Both the position numbers and the translations under genes were made by a program. A stretch of 40,132 bases of DNA, taken from contig JAHWKK010000027.1 in the NCBI GenBank assembly GCA_019347945.1, positions 1 to 40,132 of the forward strand, written 5' to 3'. Under the pieces are notes generated by a model. The model worked only from the letters and a program-made list of their open reading frames with translations, did not search any database and had not been told where the DNA came from. This document shows, in pieces, positions 25,035-33,560 of the stretch. Source of the stretch: Acidobacteriota bacterium. Lineage in GTDB: Bacteria > Acidobacteriota > Thermoanaerobaculia > Gp7-AA8 > JAHWKK01. The first letter of the stretch is position 1. Each line of letters opens with the position of its first letter.

Positions 25035-27958
25035 CCATGCACCTCCATGGCTTTATCCTCGGAGGCCCGGTGATCAGCCAGCCGAAGGATGGCCTCCATC
25101 CGCGCCAGCTCCCAGACGCCGTAGCGCGCCTTCAACGTCTCGAACAGGGTCGGCCAATCGCGTCCCTTCCAGTCGAAGGCGAGTGATTGAGGTCCGACTT
25201 CCGGCGTTTTCTCCGTCGGATCGGAGTGCGGATAGAACGGCCTGCCAAATCCATGATGGGTTCCTACGAGCCACAACACCAAATCTGCGTCCGCGGCGGA
25301 TGTGAGACGCTCATGAGCCATCGCCTTTCGAACGGAAAGCGCTTCATGCCGCCAGTGCTCCGGAAGGCCAGAAGCGGCTCTCGCTTTCCGCGGCAGCGGT
25401 CTCGCCGATTTGGCAATCACCGTTTCGGGATCAGCCCCGAGCGGATCGCCGTAGTAAAGCCATCGTTGGAAGCGCTGATCGCTTTTTCCATGGTCATGAA
25501 GATAGCCTGCGAGACTGAGATCTCTGACGCGATCGGATGACAGACCCACCCTCGAGGCGAATGCTCCGGCCTTTTCTTCGACATCCTTGCTGTGCTGCTC
25601 AAGCGGAAGACAGTATCCCCCAATCGATCCCGCCAGATCGTCCTCGGTACTTTGCGTCGCCAGCCCCCTGGCTTCCGTAGCAGACGCCGCCGCGTCGCGA
25701 GACGGTCCGTCCTTCAGACCCAGCGGTGCTACGAACACGACGCCCCGCGGACGATCCTCCTCGCCCTTTCCGTAGAGATCGAAGTAGTGATGTACCGCGC
25801 CACGTCGAGCCTCGCTCAGCCTTCCGAGGTCACTCGCCAACTGCTCCTCCAGAGGCAGACCCAGAAGAACGTCACGAGCGTCTTTCCAGCGTGCGTTCTG
25901 AACCGAAGCGAGTGCGTCCGAGAGAGCCGTCTCCGACACATTCACCCCCGGGAGAGAGGGATGCACTCTCACCGAGAAGCGTCTTCCGGCGAACGGCGCG
26001 GCTGCCTGTGCTCCGACGTCGGCGACATCGGCATCACTCCCGGGCTTCCAGCCGTACTCGTCAAGACCCCCATAGCTAGCCGGAACGACGACGTTTTCGC
26101 CAGGCCGGATTTCGCCGGGCTCAATCCACTCCGATGCGTCGTCGTCCCCCTTCCATCGAAAGATCTGTCGTCGCGATGGTCGTCTGTTCTCGGAGTCTTC
26201 CCCCGCCTCGGAGGGTACATCCGCGAGATCCTCGATGCGATCGCTCGGACGCTCGAGCCATCGCCGCACCGCCCAGACGGGCAGCTCGATCGTCTCGCCA
26301 GACTGAGGGGGAACGAGCGTCAGCAGCCGCCGGCCTTCAGTGTTGCGGGGCTCGAGGTCCGCGCGCCATGCGACAGTGACCGAGTCGGGTGCGCGGTGCG
26401 GACCGTGGAGATATAGCGCCGAATCCGGATCGGCTGCAGGAATTGGTGAGGTGTGTGACAGCAGGTCGAGATGCGCAGGCATGAGTACCGGCGCGTCGTC
26501 TTTCGGCGCGAGCGCCGGCGGGTCCATTCGGACGGCAAACGTGCTCAACCCGAAGTCTACCCAACTCTTCTTCTTCGATCCCTGTGCCGCTGCCATTCGA
26601 TCCCACGCTTCTTTGATCGCCCCGCCGTATACGGGGTCCTCGTACTTCTTGTGGAGATCGGATGACATCGCGATAACCGCACCCCACGGGGTAATGTCGC
26701 GGCCGGCGCGATTCAGCCGTCCGAATCTCTGACGCAGGGAATCGATCGGCGCCGCTTCTGAAATGACCGCATCGAGATCGACATCGACGCCCGCCTCGAG
26801 ACACTGAGTCGCGACGACGACCATCGTCTTCTCGAGCTTTCTCGTCTCTGCGTCTGTCAAAGTCCGTGTGCGAATCGGTTTCAGTCGATCAGCGAGCTGA
26901 TCGCGATCGATGGATCTGGCTGGTCCAATCATCAGAATCAGGTCGATCTTCTCGTCATCAATCTCGCTCTGGTGTCGCTTCGTCAGTTCTTCGTACACCG
27001 AACGCGCCCGTGCGACGCGGTTGACGATGACGGCTATCGCGGGGCGGGCCGCACCGTTGTCCGAATTTTTGAAGTGTTCGGTTGCTTGTTCGACCGCACC
27101 GACCAGGGCCTCGGTTCGGATGGTAAGATCGCTCTCTACGGGTCCTTTCGTCTCGATCAATCGAACCTTTTTCGAAGCATCGAGGCGCTTTTGCAGGACC
27201 TGATGGTTCCGGTCGTCATCCTTCAGCGAAAACGGCAGAGCCGTGTGGTCGTCCTTCCGGTCACCCGGGGTCGCCGTCAGCAGTGCGAACGCATGCGGAG
27301 AGGATTCACGCGCCTCTCTCCACTTCTCCGACCGGTAAACGTCAATCCAGTGAAGCGTCTGACGGAACGGTTCGGCGAGATGCGCTTCGTCCAGAAGGAG
27401 CAGACAGTCGGCGCCGAGAAGACCTGCGTGCACAGGCTTCATCGAGTTGGTGACTCCATATCCGCGGAAGAGCAGGCGCGAACCGACCTGATCGACGGTC
27501 GAGCAGAGAATCGTCGGCTGCGACGGCGTTCGCGCCCAGTCGTGCTCCCGCGGGATACCCCCACGTAGCCGCCGCGCGATCAGGGGGCGCTCGCTCGATT
27601 CCGCGAGCCGCCCTAGCCTCGCCGCCACTTCAAGGCAGACCTCTCCTTTCGGAGATTGGAGGGCTTTTTCGATCGCAAGAGCCCTCGAGTATGCGTCGTC
27701 GACGACAAGTCTGCGATCCACGATGAATGCGATGCGCACCGGAGCTCGGCGCTCCCTTCCACGCTCGGCCTCGAGTGCGAGGTGGAAAAGCGCTACGTCC
27801 ATTGCTGCCGTTTTGCCGGACCCGGTCGGCAGGTCAAGCACCCTCGGCCATCGTCCGGTATCAAAAACCTCCCGCAAGAGTCTGCTTTGCCACGGAAAGG
27901 GATCGTAGCCGTGGAGTTCCTCGAAGAACTGCCCGAAGTTTTCGGTGGTGAGAGTCAC
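25031..27958 (-). CDS. cas3: Type I-G helicase-nuclease Cas3
   Basis: Effector nuclease-helicase that unwinds and degrades the DNA strand displaced by the crRNA complex. The 975-residue product has a superfamily 2 helicase first: Walker A LPTGSGKTAAMD at 43-54, LLLLDEAHLAEP near 190, FALLTATPGD, and motif VI RQRFGRLNRAGRD. The HD nuclease comes last, with YLHDHGKSDQRF (HD near 821-822), PEHWRHEAL and GTHHGFGRPFYPH. The helicase-then-HD order is typical of I-G. I start it at the GTG at 27958, which overlaps the csb2 stop by four bases. An upstream in-frame extension has no Cas3 homology. All motifs look intact. Confidence 0.93.
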   Translation of the reverse strand: MTLTTENFGQFFEELHGYDPFPWQSRLLREVFDTGRWPRVLDLPTGSGKTAAMDVALFHLALEAERGRERRAPVRIAFIVDRRLVVDDAYSRALAIEKALQSPKGEVCLEVAARLGRLAESSERPLIARRLRGGIPREHDWARTPSQPTILCSTVDQVGSRLLFRGYGVTNSMKPVHAGLLGADCLLLLDEAHLAEPFRQTLHWIDVYRSEKWREARESSPHAFALLTATPGDRKDDHTALPFSLKDDDRNHQVLQKRLDASKKVRLIETKGPVESDLTIRTEALVGAVEQATEHFKNSDNGAARPAIAVIVNRVARARSVYEELTKRHQSEIDDEKIDLILMIGPARSIDRDQLADRLKPIRTRTLTDAETRKLEKTMVVVATQCLEAGVDVDLDAVISEAAPIDSLRQRFGRLNRAGRDITPWGAVIAMSSDLHKKYEDPVYGGAIKEAWDRMAAAQGSKKKSWVDFGLSTFAVRMDPPALAPKDDAPVLMPAHLDLLSHTSPIPAADPDSALYLHGPHRAPDSVTVAWRADLEPRNTEGRRLLTLVPPQSGETIELPVWAVRRWLERPSDRIEDLADVPSEAGEDSENRRPSRRQIFRWKGDDDASEWIEPGEIRPGENVVVPASYGGLDEYGWKPGSDADVADVGAQAAAPFAGRRFSVRVHPSLPGVNVSETALSDALASVQNARWKDARDVLLGLPLEEQLASDLGRLSEARRGAVHHYFDLYGKGEEDRPRGVVFVAPLGLKDGPSRDAAASATEARGLATQSTEDDLAGSIGGYCLPLEQHSKDVEEKAGAFASRVGLSSDRVRDLSLAGYLHDHGKSDQRFQRWLYYGDPLGADPETVIAKSARPLPRKARAASGLPEHWRHEALSVRKAMAHERLTSAADADLVLWLVGTHHGFGRPFYPHSDPTEKTPEVGPQSLAFDWKGRDWPTLFETLKARYGVWELARMEAILRLADHRASEDKAMEVHG

Positions 27959-29412
27959 GACGACTTCTCCCGGAGCGGGCGGCAGAGGCCCAGCCCGAAA
28001 TAACGTCCCGCACCCAAAATCAGCGGGCCCTCGACGGGTTCCTCGAAGCGGATTACGGCGTGCACGAGCTGACGGCTGCTGAGAGACCGCGGCAGCCGCC
28101 AGCCTGTCCAACGTGGCGAGTTGCCGGAAGGGTAGGCTGAAGGGATTCCCTCCAGCGCGGAATGCTTGTCAGCAATGATCTGCGACGGTTCCGGAAATCC
28201 CACGTTCAGACAAGCGGCACTGATGAGCTTTGCGATCTCTTCATCCCGCTGCGCTCCGTTCGTCTTCAAATGGCGATCGAGAGCGATCGGAGTGACCGTT
28301 ACGAACATGCGCGAGGGCATCGTATATAGGCTCGGATTCAACGAAGTCGCACTCGCTTCAAAAGTGGGAGAAAGTTCGATCGAAAACGCCTGAGTAGCGG
28401 GGGTTCTCTCCCGCGTTGTCACCGTGAGAACTCGGCGACCGCGTCGTTCCTCGATCGGAGACACCTCACGCAGGGCGCGGAGAAAGTCACCATCGTCAAG
28501 AATGTTGCTGTCTGCCGGCGGAATCAGCGCGAAGCCCAGGACATGGCCGTCGGCATGAGGAAACCCGGCGAACGGGAGCGGGACGATCGCGAGGTGAGGC
28601 GACTGGCTTGGCGACTTGTCGGGTCGATGGCCGCTCACTACTTCGGGTATCCGGTCTTCGAGACCGATCCGGCGATATCCGCTGGAGATCGCGTCACGAA
28701 TAACCCGGCTGACAAGAGCCGCCGCTCGAAGGTCCCGCATTTCCCCGCCGATGTGCTCGAGGATCAGCCATCGATCAGCGAACACGCCGATTTGTCGTTG
28801 CTCTTTGGGCTGTGCGGTTCTCACGAGATCTCCCCGTTGCGGACGGCGTCCTCGCTCGAAATCTCTTCGAAGCTCCTCGAACCGTCCTGGATAGACCCGC
28901 CGCCCCGCCGGCTTCGCTTCCGCGAGCAAGGCTTCGTCGTGAGTGACTCGGAACCGGCACCGGGTGAGACTCGTGGAATGTCCGACGTACGCCGTTGCCT
29001 GCGCGAGCTGCTGGAGGTCACTCAAAGTTTCTTCATCAGGAATCGAATCGGCCCAGACGAATCGGACCAGGGGATCGGCCGGTCGGGAGGACGGAAATCG
29101 CCGCGGCTGTCGCGACCTGAGCTCCGGTAGCACCCCTCGCGCCACCTTCTTGCGATCACTCCTCGGATCGTTGGGCGGAACGAAAACGACCGGCGCCGTT
29201 CGCGGTTCAGAAGTCGTGGCCACGATCAGTGGCGGTGGAAGATGCTCCAGCCACTCGAGAGAGGCTCTGCGTTCGTCTCCGCGTGCTCCCCAGCTCGCGA
29301 CGAGTGCTGAGAAGACGCGGTCCGGCTGCGGTGGCCAATCGGGCTCTTCGCTGTCAGGACCTACGGCCGCGAAACAGACGCCTGAGAGATACTCGACTTC
29401 CAGAATCAGCAT
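27955..29412 (-). CDS. csb2: Type I-G Csb2 (Cas5-Cas6 fusion)
   Basis: Fusion that caps the crRNA 5' end (Cas5 part) and processes pre-crRNA (Cas6 part). The 485-residue product (GSU0054 group) begins MLILEVEYLSGVCFAAVGPD and has WPPQPDRVFSALVASWGARG, TAYVGHSTSLTRCRF, PHLAIVPLPFAGFPHADGHV and the C-terminal Gly-rich ILGAGRYFGLGLCRPL, as in RAMP proteins. No stand-alone cas6 exists in the window, so this must cut the repeats. Its ATG overlaps the csb1 stop by one base (TAATG) and its end overlaps cas3. Confidence 0.9.
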   Translation of the reverse strand: MLILEVEYLSGVCFAAVGPDSEEPDWPPQPDRVFSALVASWGARGDERRASLEWLEHLPPPLIVATTSEPRTAPVVFVPPNDPRSDRKKVARGVLPELRSRQPRRFPSSRPADPLVRFVWADSIPDEETLSDLQQLAQATAYVGHSTSLTRCRFRVTHDEALLAEAKPAGRRVYPGRFEELRRDFERGRRPQRGDLVRTAQPKEQRQIGVFADRWLILEHIGGEMRDLRAAALVSRVIRDAISSGYRRIGLEDRIPEVVSGHRPDKSPSQSPHLAIVPLPFAGFPHADGHVLGFALIPPADSNILDDGDFLRALREVSPIEERRGRRVLTVTTRERTPATQAFSIELSPTFEASATSLNPSLYTMPSRMFVTVTPIALDRHLKTNGAQRDEEIAKLISAACLNVGFPEPSQIIADKHSALEGIPSAYPSGNSPRWTGWRLPRSLSSRQLVHAVIRFEEPVEGPLILGAGRYFGLGLCRPLREKSS

Positions 29413-30641
29413 TACGAATCACCGGCGCCTTCGTCATCCTCTCCGCCCGCACCGGCAAGAGCGAGCTCCTGACTCTGGCGCACGATTTCGACTAGTTTGT
29501 CCTGAGGCTGGAGGCGCAGGGGCTCGTCGCGAAGGGCGAATCCGGCCATCTTCGCCGCAGCGCGCGCTTCTTCGTACAACGCGTGCGACGCGTCCAGATC
29601 GAGGGACATTTTGTTCGTCGACCCGTCTGACTGAACTTGTTCGATAGCAGCACGTCCGTCGCAGACGAGATCACAGCGCGAACGCAATGCATACCCGCGG
29701 GCATCCTGCTCGGCGAGAGCGACGAGGCCGAGTGCAGCAAGGAGGGCGCGACCGATTTCGTTTTTCTCTGGTGAGCCGAACCGAAGTCGGCGAAGCGCCG
29801 CGAAGCTGAGCACGAAGGTGTGCTCCAGATGGTCACAAGTGATGCCGAGGGCCTGGATTGATGGAGCGATATTTCCATGATTGATCTCGGACGGCCGCAC
29901 TTTTTTGGCTTTCTTGCCCGCTTCAGATTGATCGGTGCTCCACCCGGACTCACCTTTGAAAACTTCAACCTTTCGCAGAACGCCAAGCGGGTCGATGCGG
30001 CTCCCCGTTCTCCGTGCCGCTGTTCGGACGACCAGTTCTCCGGTGCGAGTGACTAAGGATTCTTCAACCGGTACGTCGATGGCGACAATCTCCGAGGTCA
30101 GACTTCGTGCGAACTTCGCTCCAAGCGCGCCACCTTCACCCGTTGAGTGCCACGCGCCAAACAGAAGCGCCGTCGGCGACGCCTCCAGAAGGCTTGATGC
30201 ATCCTGGAGCTTCGCCTTCGCCAGCCGCTTGCCCGTCTCACTCTTCATGAATGGCTCGCCGTCGAGAAGACTGTCACGCAGAATCGCGTCGTACACTCGA
30301 TGCGGAGCATCAAGTGATGTGATCTCTCCGATTCCGTCCAGCCCCGCCTTCGAGAAGTCGACGACCACGTACGGCGCCTTCAAGCCGTTCCGAATCGCCT
30401 CGAGTAGTGATTCTTCGAGACGGTTCGCCTGTGATTGCACGCTGTCGACCAGAACGCACCATTTCTCTTCACCGTTCACGCGACGCCGCTCGTAGACATG
30501 GCGAGGCGGCCCGTTCTTCTCCTCTGCCGGGTACGTCGGTGGAAAGATCTTATCGCCCTTTCCTCCCACGGGCTGCAACACCTGCCTGCGGCGGAACGCC
30601 GCGTCGTCACTGGTCATCGTTCTAAGTTCATCGAACTTCAT
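29412..30641 (-). CDS. csb1: Type I-G Csb1 (Cas7 backbone)
   Basis: RAMP protein forming the backbone along the crRNA. The 409-residue product (GSU0053 group) starts MKFDELRTMTSDDAAFRRRQ and has KIFPPTYPAE, HRVYDAILRDSLLDGEPFMKS and LLFGAWHSTGEGGALGAKFA followed by RSLTSEIVAIDV, the family hallmark. The ATG at 30641 has a near-perfect AAAGGAGG six bases upstream, the strongest ribosome-binding site in the operon, as expected for the most abundant subunit. It is the first cas gene; a HIRAN-domain gene lies 104 bases upstream on the same strand. Confidence 0.92.
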   Translation of the reverse strand: MKFDELRTMTSDDAAFRRRQVLQPVGGKGDKIFPPTYPAEEKNGPPRHVYERRRVNGEEKWCVLVDSVQSQANRLEESLLEAIRNGLKAPYVVVDFSKAGLDGIGEITSLDAPHRVYDAILRDSLLDGEPFMKSETGKRLAKAKLQDASSLLEASPTALLFGAWHSTGEGGALGAKFARSLTSEIVAIDVPVEESLVTRTGELVVRTAARRTGSRIDPLGVLRKVEVFKGESGWSTDQSEAGKKAKKVRPSEINHGNIAPSIQALGITCDHLEHTFVLSFAALRRLRFGSPEKNEIGRALLAALGLVALAEQDARGYALRSRCDLVCDGRAAIEQVQSDGSTNKMSLDLDASHALYEEARAAAKMAGFALRDEPLRLQPQDKLVEIVRQSQELALAGAGGEDDEGAGDS

Positions 30642-30745
30642 TGCTCCTCCTTTGGGGACGTCCCGCTTGTTGTAACGGTTATCGTTCGGCACCCCGGAAC
30701 GCGGCGCGCGCAAGGTTTGATTGCGAGCCCACCGATCCCCCACCT

Positions 30746-31177
30746 TTAGCCACGCTCCACCTCAACGGTGACAGTCAGCCGTTCCCACGGCGGTGCTGGG
30801 GCTGGGTGGATCGCGGCCACGCGAGCCCGCAGCCCAAATCCGGCGTCAGCGAGGCGCGAAGGGATCGCGTTGGACTTCCTCGGGACGTAGCCGAGCTTCG
30901 TGCCGCTCAGCGTATATACCGCGATCGCTCCCGAGTCGTGCACATTTCCGGGCTCGCGCCTAAGATCGAGTTCACTGCCGACACCGAGGCCGCCGAGTGC
31001 CGCGTTGCCTCCATCATGGCGGAAGCCCGCGACCTGCGTAGTAAGAAGCATCGCTGAGGGTGTGGGGCTCCTGGCGGCAAGACGAGTGCCGAGACTGACG
31101 ATGGGAAGCGCGGCAAGGCCTTTCAGAGGCCAGCGCCTGCTGACGCCCCTCGGTTTCGTCCGCGACGCGTGTGACAT
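30746..31177 (-). CDS. HIRAN-domain protein with Tat-like N terminus
   Basis: The 143-residue protein has a HIRAN domain at about 44-141: TTQVAGFRHDGG, LDLRREPGNVHDSGAIAVYT and TKLGYVPRKSNAIPSRLADA. In the helicase HLTF this fold binds 3' ends of single-stranded DNA; small stand-alone bacterial forms are uncharacterised. Residues about 13-36 read SRRWPLKGLAALPIVSLGTR, like a twin-arginine signal (SRRxFLK with Pro for Phe), so export is possible. The ATG at 31177 has GGAGG upstream. It is on the same strand as the cas operon, 104 bases before csb1, with no clear terminator between. Whether it belongs to CRISPR function is unproven. Confidence 0.8.
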   Translation of the reverse strand: MSHASRTKPRGVSRRWPLKGLAALPIVSLGTRLAARSPTPSAMLLTTQVAGFRHDGGNAALGGLGVGSELDLRREPGNVHDSGAIAVYTLSGTKLGYVPRKSNAIPSRLADAGFGLRARVAAIHPAPAPPWERLTVTVEVERG

Positions 31178-31270
31178 GGTTCCTCCCTCCGGGACGGAAG
31201 CGGTTCTCGTTTCGTTGCCTTTGGCGCGATTCTATGCGATTCCGCACGGAGCGTGGCAAGTTTCACCCGG

Positions 31271-31315
31271 AGGACTGACAGGATCTGTCAGAGTCGTCGG
31301 ACGGGTCAGACGCGG
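31271..31315. repeat. Period-9 repeat at the right edge of the island
   Basis: Units include AGGACTGAC, TCGTCGGAC, GGGTCAGAC and GCGGTCTCG, the same GTC-N-GAC family as at 21411 and 23864. It lies between the HIRAN and chorismatase genes. Confidence 0.65.
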
Positions 31316-31342
31316 TCTCGGGGACGCGGGGTGCAAGCGTCT

Positions 31343-32353
31343 TCAGGAGCGTTCGCGGCGGACGAATGCTTCGATCTCGACGAGGAGCTCGGAACGGCAG
31401 ATCTCGGCGTTCAGGTAGAGCACCGAGGCAGGGTCGACCAGCTGCTCGATGATCGATGCGATCTCCGGCTGATCGCTCGCATGCCGGACATAGACCTTGA
31501 GCTTTGGATGAAGGCCCGGCGAGCCGAGCCCGGCACCGGGACCGAACGCTTCGCTGATGACCGCATCGAGATTCCGGATCGTCTCGCTCACCTGACCGGC
31601 GACATCGCCGACGTGAACCGTCTCGTGTCCGACGATGCTCGCGGTTCCCGAGATGAAGAGCGTCTCCGCATCGTAAAGAGCGGCTCGCGCGAACGACGGA
31701 CTTCGCGGTCCGTACCGCCCCGGATAATGAAAGGCGCTGACCTGTCTCGGGTTCTCGATGAACCGGGGAGCTTCGCTCGAGCCGAGCGCGACAACGCTCA
31801 GCAGGCCCGACCGGGACCCGAGTGCACTCCCCGCCGGCAACTCCCGGTCCATGTCGAATCCCTTCTCGAGAAACGCTTCGAACCTTCCGACACAGAATCG
31901 CTGGTAGCGTTCGATCACCTCGTTCTCGTTGATACCGGGAAAGTAGTTCCACACGCGAACGAGATGAGGGGATCCGACCGTGCGCATGAAATCGATCAGC
32001 TCGCCGTAGAGGCGCCGCGTCGCGGAACAGAGGTCCTCGCCCGGTTCCGCCTGCAGCGTCGCGAAAGCGGTCCCCCCGCTGACAGCCGCCCGGATGTTGC
32101 CCTCCCGGATCTCGCGAACCGGTCGGTCGCTCGCCAGGAGCTCACCGCCGCTCTCCGATCCGAGCGGAGGCAGTGCGATCCGGAGCGCCGAGCCCGGCGC
32201 CGGACCCTCGCCGCCGAACCGAACCTCGCCCAGAGCGTGGCCGAACCCAGGGACCATCCGATCTCTCGACGCGAAGCCGTACTCGACGCGCGCGGGTGCA
32301 GCGGTCGCGGCAATCGGACTTCGTTCTGACGAGCTCTCGGTTCGGGAAGACAT
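31343..32353 (-). CDS. Chorismatase-family protein (FkbO/Hyg5/XanB2-like)
   Basis: Enzyme family with a RidA-like fold that removes pyruvate from chorismate, giving hydroxybenzoate or dihydrodihydroxybenzoate products. The 336-residue protein has HLVRVWNYFPGINE, ERYQRFCVGRFEAFLE, LPAGSALGSRSGLL, ENPRQVSAFHYPGRYGPRSP and SGTASIVGHETVHVGD, then a RidA-type end VLYLNAEICRSELLVEIEAF. The ATG at 32353 has GGGAGG about nine bases upstream. It stands alone, with no quinone, pigment or polyketide genes around, so which product it makes cannot be told. It ends 28 bases from the period-9 repeat. Confidence 0.8.
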   Translation of the reverse strand: MSSRTESSSERSPIAATAAPARVEYGFASRDRMVPGFGHALGEVRFGGEGPAPGSALRIALPPLGSESGGELLASDRPVREIREGNIRAAVSGGTAFATLQAEPGEDLCSATRRLYGELIDFMRTVGSPHLVRVWNYFPGINENEVIERYQRFCVGRFEAFLEKGFDMDRELPAGSALGSRSGLLSVVALGSSEAPRFIENPRQVSAFHYPGRYGPRSPSFARAALYDAETLFISGTASIVGHETVHVGDVAGQVSETIRNLDAVISEAFGPGAGLGSPGLHPKLKVYVRHASDQPEIASIIEQLVDPASVLYLNAEICRSELLVEIEAFVRRERS

Positions 32354-32491
32354 TGGACGCTTCCTCCCGAGATTACACTAAAGAGGGAACCGGGTCACTG
32401 GTCTTGCTCCCACGATTCGACCATGCTGACGCCGTCATCCGGAGCGAGCAGTGTCCCGAATATTGCAGTCAACCGCACCACAGGAGGAAAT

Positions 32492-32644
32492 ATGAGCAAA
32501 GATCATGGAAAAAGCGTCAAGGACGACGACAAATACGAAGCGCTGAAGGACAAGGGCTACAGCAAGGAGCGAGCGGCGAAGATCGCGAACTCCGGCAAAA
32601 GCGGTTCCCGAAAGGGCGGCAAAAAATCCGGAAAGAAGAGCTGA
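32492..32644 (+). CDS. Small lysine-rich KDHG-type protein
   Basis: The 50-residue basic protein reads MSKDHGKSVKDDDKYEALKD, then KGYSKERAAKIANSGKSG, and a Lys/Gly/Ser tail. The pattern KDHG-S-K-D-YE-L-G-SKERAA-IAN is that of a widespread small-protein family (DUF7218-like, from memory) of unknown function, with a Rho- or SAP-like helix-turn. AGGAGG lies six bases before the ATG at 32492, so it is surely translated; an open frame further upstream is not part of it. The tail may contact nucleic acid. Confidence 0.85.
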   Translation: MSKDHGKSVKDDDKYEALKDKGYSKERAAKIANSGKSGSRKGGKKSGKKS

Positions 32645-32715
32645 CCTCGGATCATGGGATGTCCGTAAGGGCAGTTCCGGAGTCCGGTATCCGACCAATT
32701 CCGCCGAAGGTCTCA

Positions 32716-33177
32716 ATGGAAACTCTACCTGCCAGATCCAGCGTACTCATCGTCGAAGACGACGATTCGACGGCTCGATTCCTCGAAGCCTTCCTCACCC
32801 GCAACGGCTTTCACGCCAGTACCTGCGAGAACGGCCGTGAAGGATTCCTCAAACTCATCACCGGCAACTATCACGTCGTCATGCTGGACCTGCTGATGCC
32901 GGGGATCGACGGTTTCGATGTTCTGAGGACCGTGAGAGAGACGTACTTTCCCTTCATGAAGCGGATCATCGTCCTCACCGGCGCCTCCGAAATGCTTTAT
33001 CGCGGGCCCATCTACGAGAATGAGATTTTCGCCCGCCTCGGGAAGCCGGCGGATCCGGCCCAGATGATCGACATGGCGACGAGATGCGCCATCGACGCGG
33101 GCGGCGTCTTTCCGGGGCGTCATCGTGTCCCGAAGCTTCGACCTTCGGCAGCCGCTCCATCACGGTTCGAGCACTGA
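32716..33177 (+). CDS. Single-domain response regulator
   Basis: Receiver protein of 153 residues. LIVEDDDSTARFLEAFL gives the acidic pocket; Asp58 in VVMLDLLMPGIDG is the phosphoacceptor, with Thr88 in IVLTGASE and Lys110 in RLGKPAD. A C-terminal tail of about 30 residues rich in Arg and Pro has no output-domain character. The start is the ATG at 32716, with GAAGG close before it; an ATG at 32659 is possible. The partner kinase is not in the window. Confidence 0.87.
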   Translation: METLPARSSVLIVEDDDSTARFLEAFLTRNGFHASTCENGREGFLKLITGNYHVVMLDLLMPGIDGFDVLRTVRETYFPFMKRIIVLTGASEMLYRGPIYENEIFARLGKPADPAQMIDMATRCAIDAGGVFPGRHRVPKLRPSAAAPSRFEH

Positions 33178-33206
33178 TCCGGAGCGCATCCCTGTAAACT
33201 CGGAGC

Positions 33207-33560
33207 GTGGGCACACTGGCCATTTCCACGATCGCAATCGCGGCGATTCTCGCGTTCCTCTTCCTGCTCTGGCGCGACTCGATGAGCAGGAAAGACACTC
33301 ATCCGGCAGCGTACCTGATCCGGGCGTTCCTGATCGGTGCGGTCACCGTCGGTATCGCCACTCATCCGTCGCTCGCGAACGCCGGCTCCGGGGAGCGAGC
33401 TCTCGTTTGGATGGCGATCGGGCTCGGTGTCGTCACGACCATCGTCTTCGTTCTGCGAGCCGCCGGGCGATTCCGGGGACGCCGTGTCGAGGACGAACCG
33501 CTGCCGAGTATTTTCGGGCCGGAAGGCCCACCGGATCGCACGAAGCAGAAGCCCAGGTGA
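33207..33560 (+). CDS. Small membrane protein, unknown function
   Basis: The 117-residue product begins at a GTG and has three hydrophobic segments: about 3-21 (LAISTIAIAAILAFLFLL), 38-54 (IRAFLIGAVTVGIATH) and 66-83 (LVWMAIGLGVVTTIVFVL). A hydrophilic tail ends GPEGPPDRTKQKPR. Its stop overlaps the GTG of the glycosyltransferase gene by four bases, which supports real translation and coupling. I do not recognise the family; it may help anchor or regulate the next enzyme. Confidence 0.65.
   Translation: MGTLAISTIAIAAILAFLFLLWRDSMSRKDTHPAAYLIRAFLIGAVTVGIATHPSLANAGSGERALVWMAIGLGVVTTIVFVLRAAGRFRGRRVEDEPLPSIFGPEGPPDRTKQKPR

Noticed and set aside
31253-32329. 358-codon plus-strand frame over the chorismatase gene
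   Set aside because: The minus-strand product matches a known family along its length, and the plus-strand frame has no ribosome-binding site or motif.
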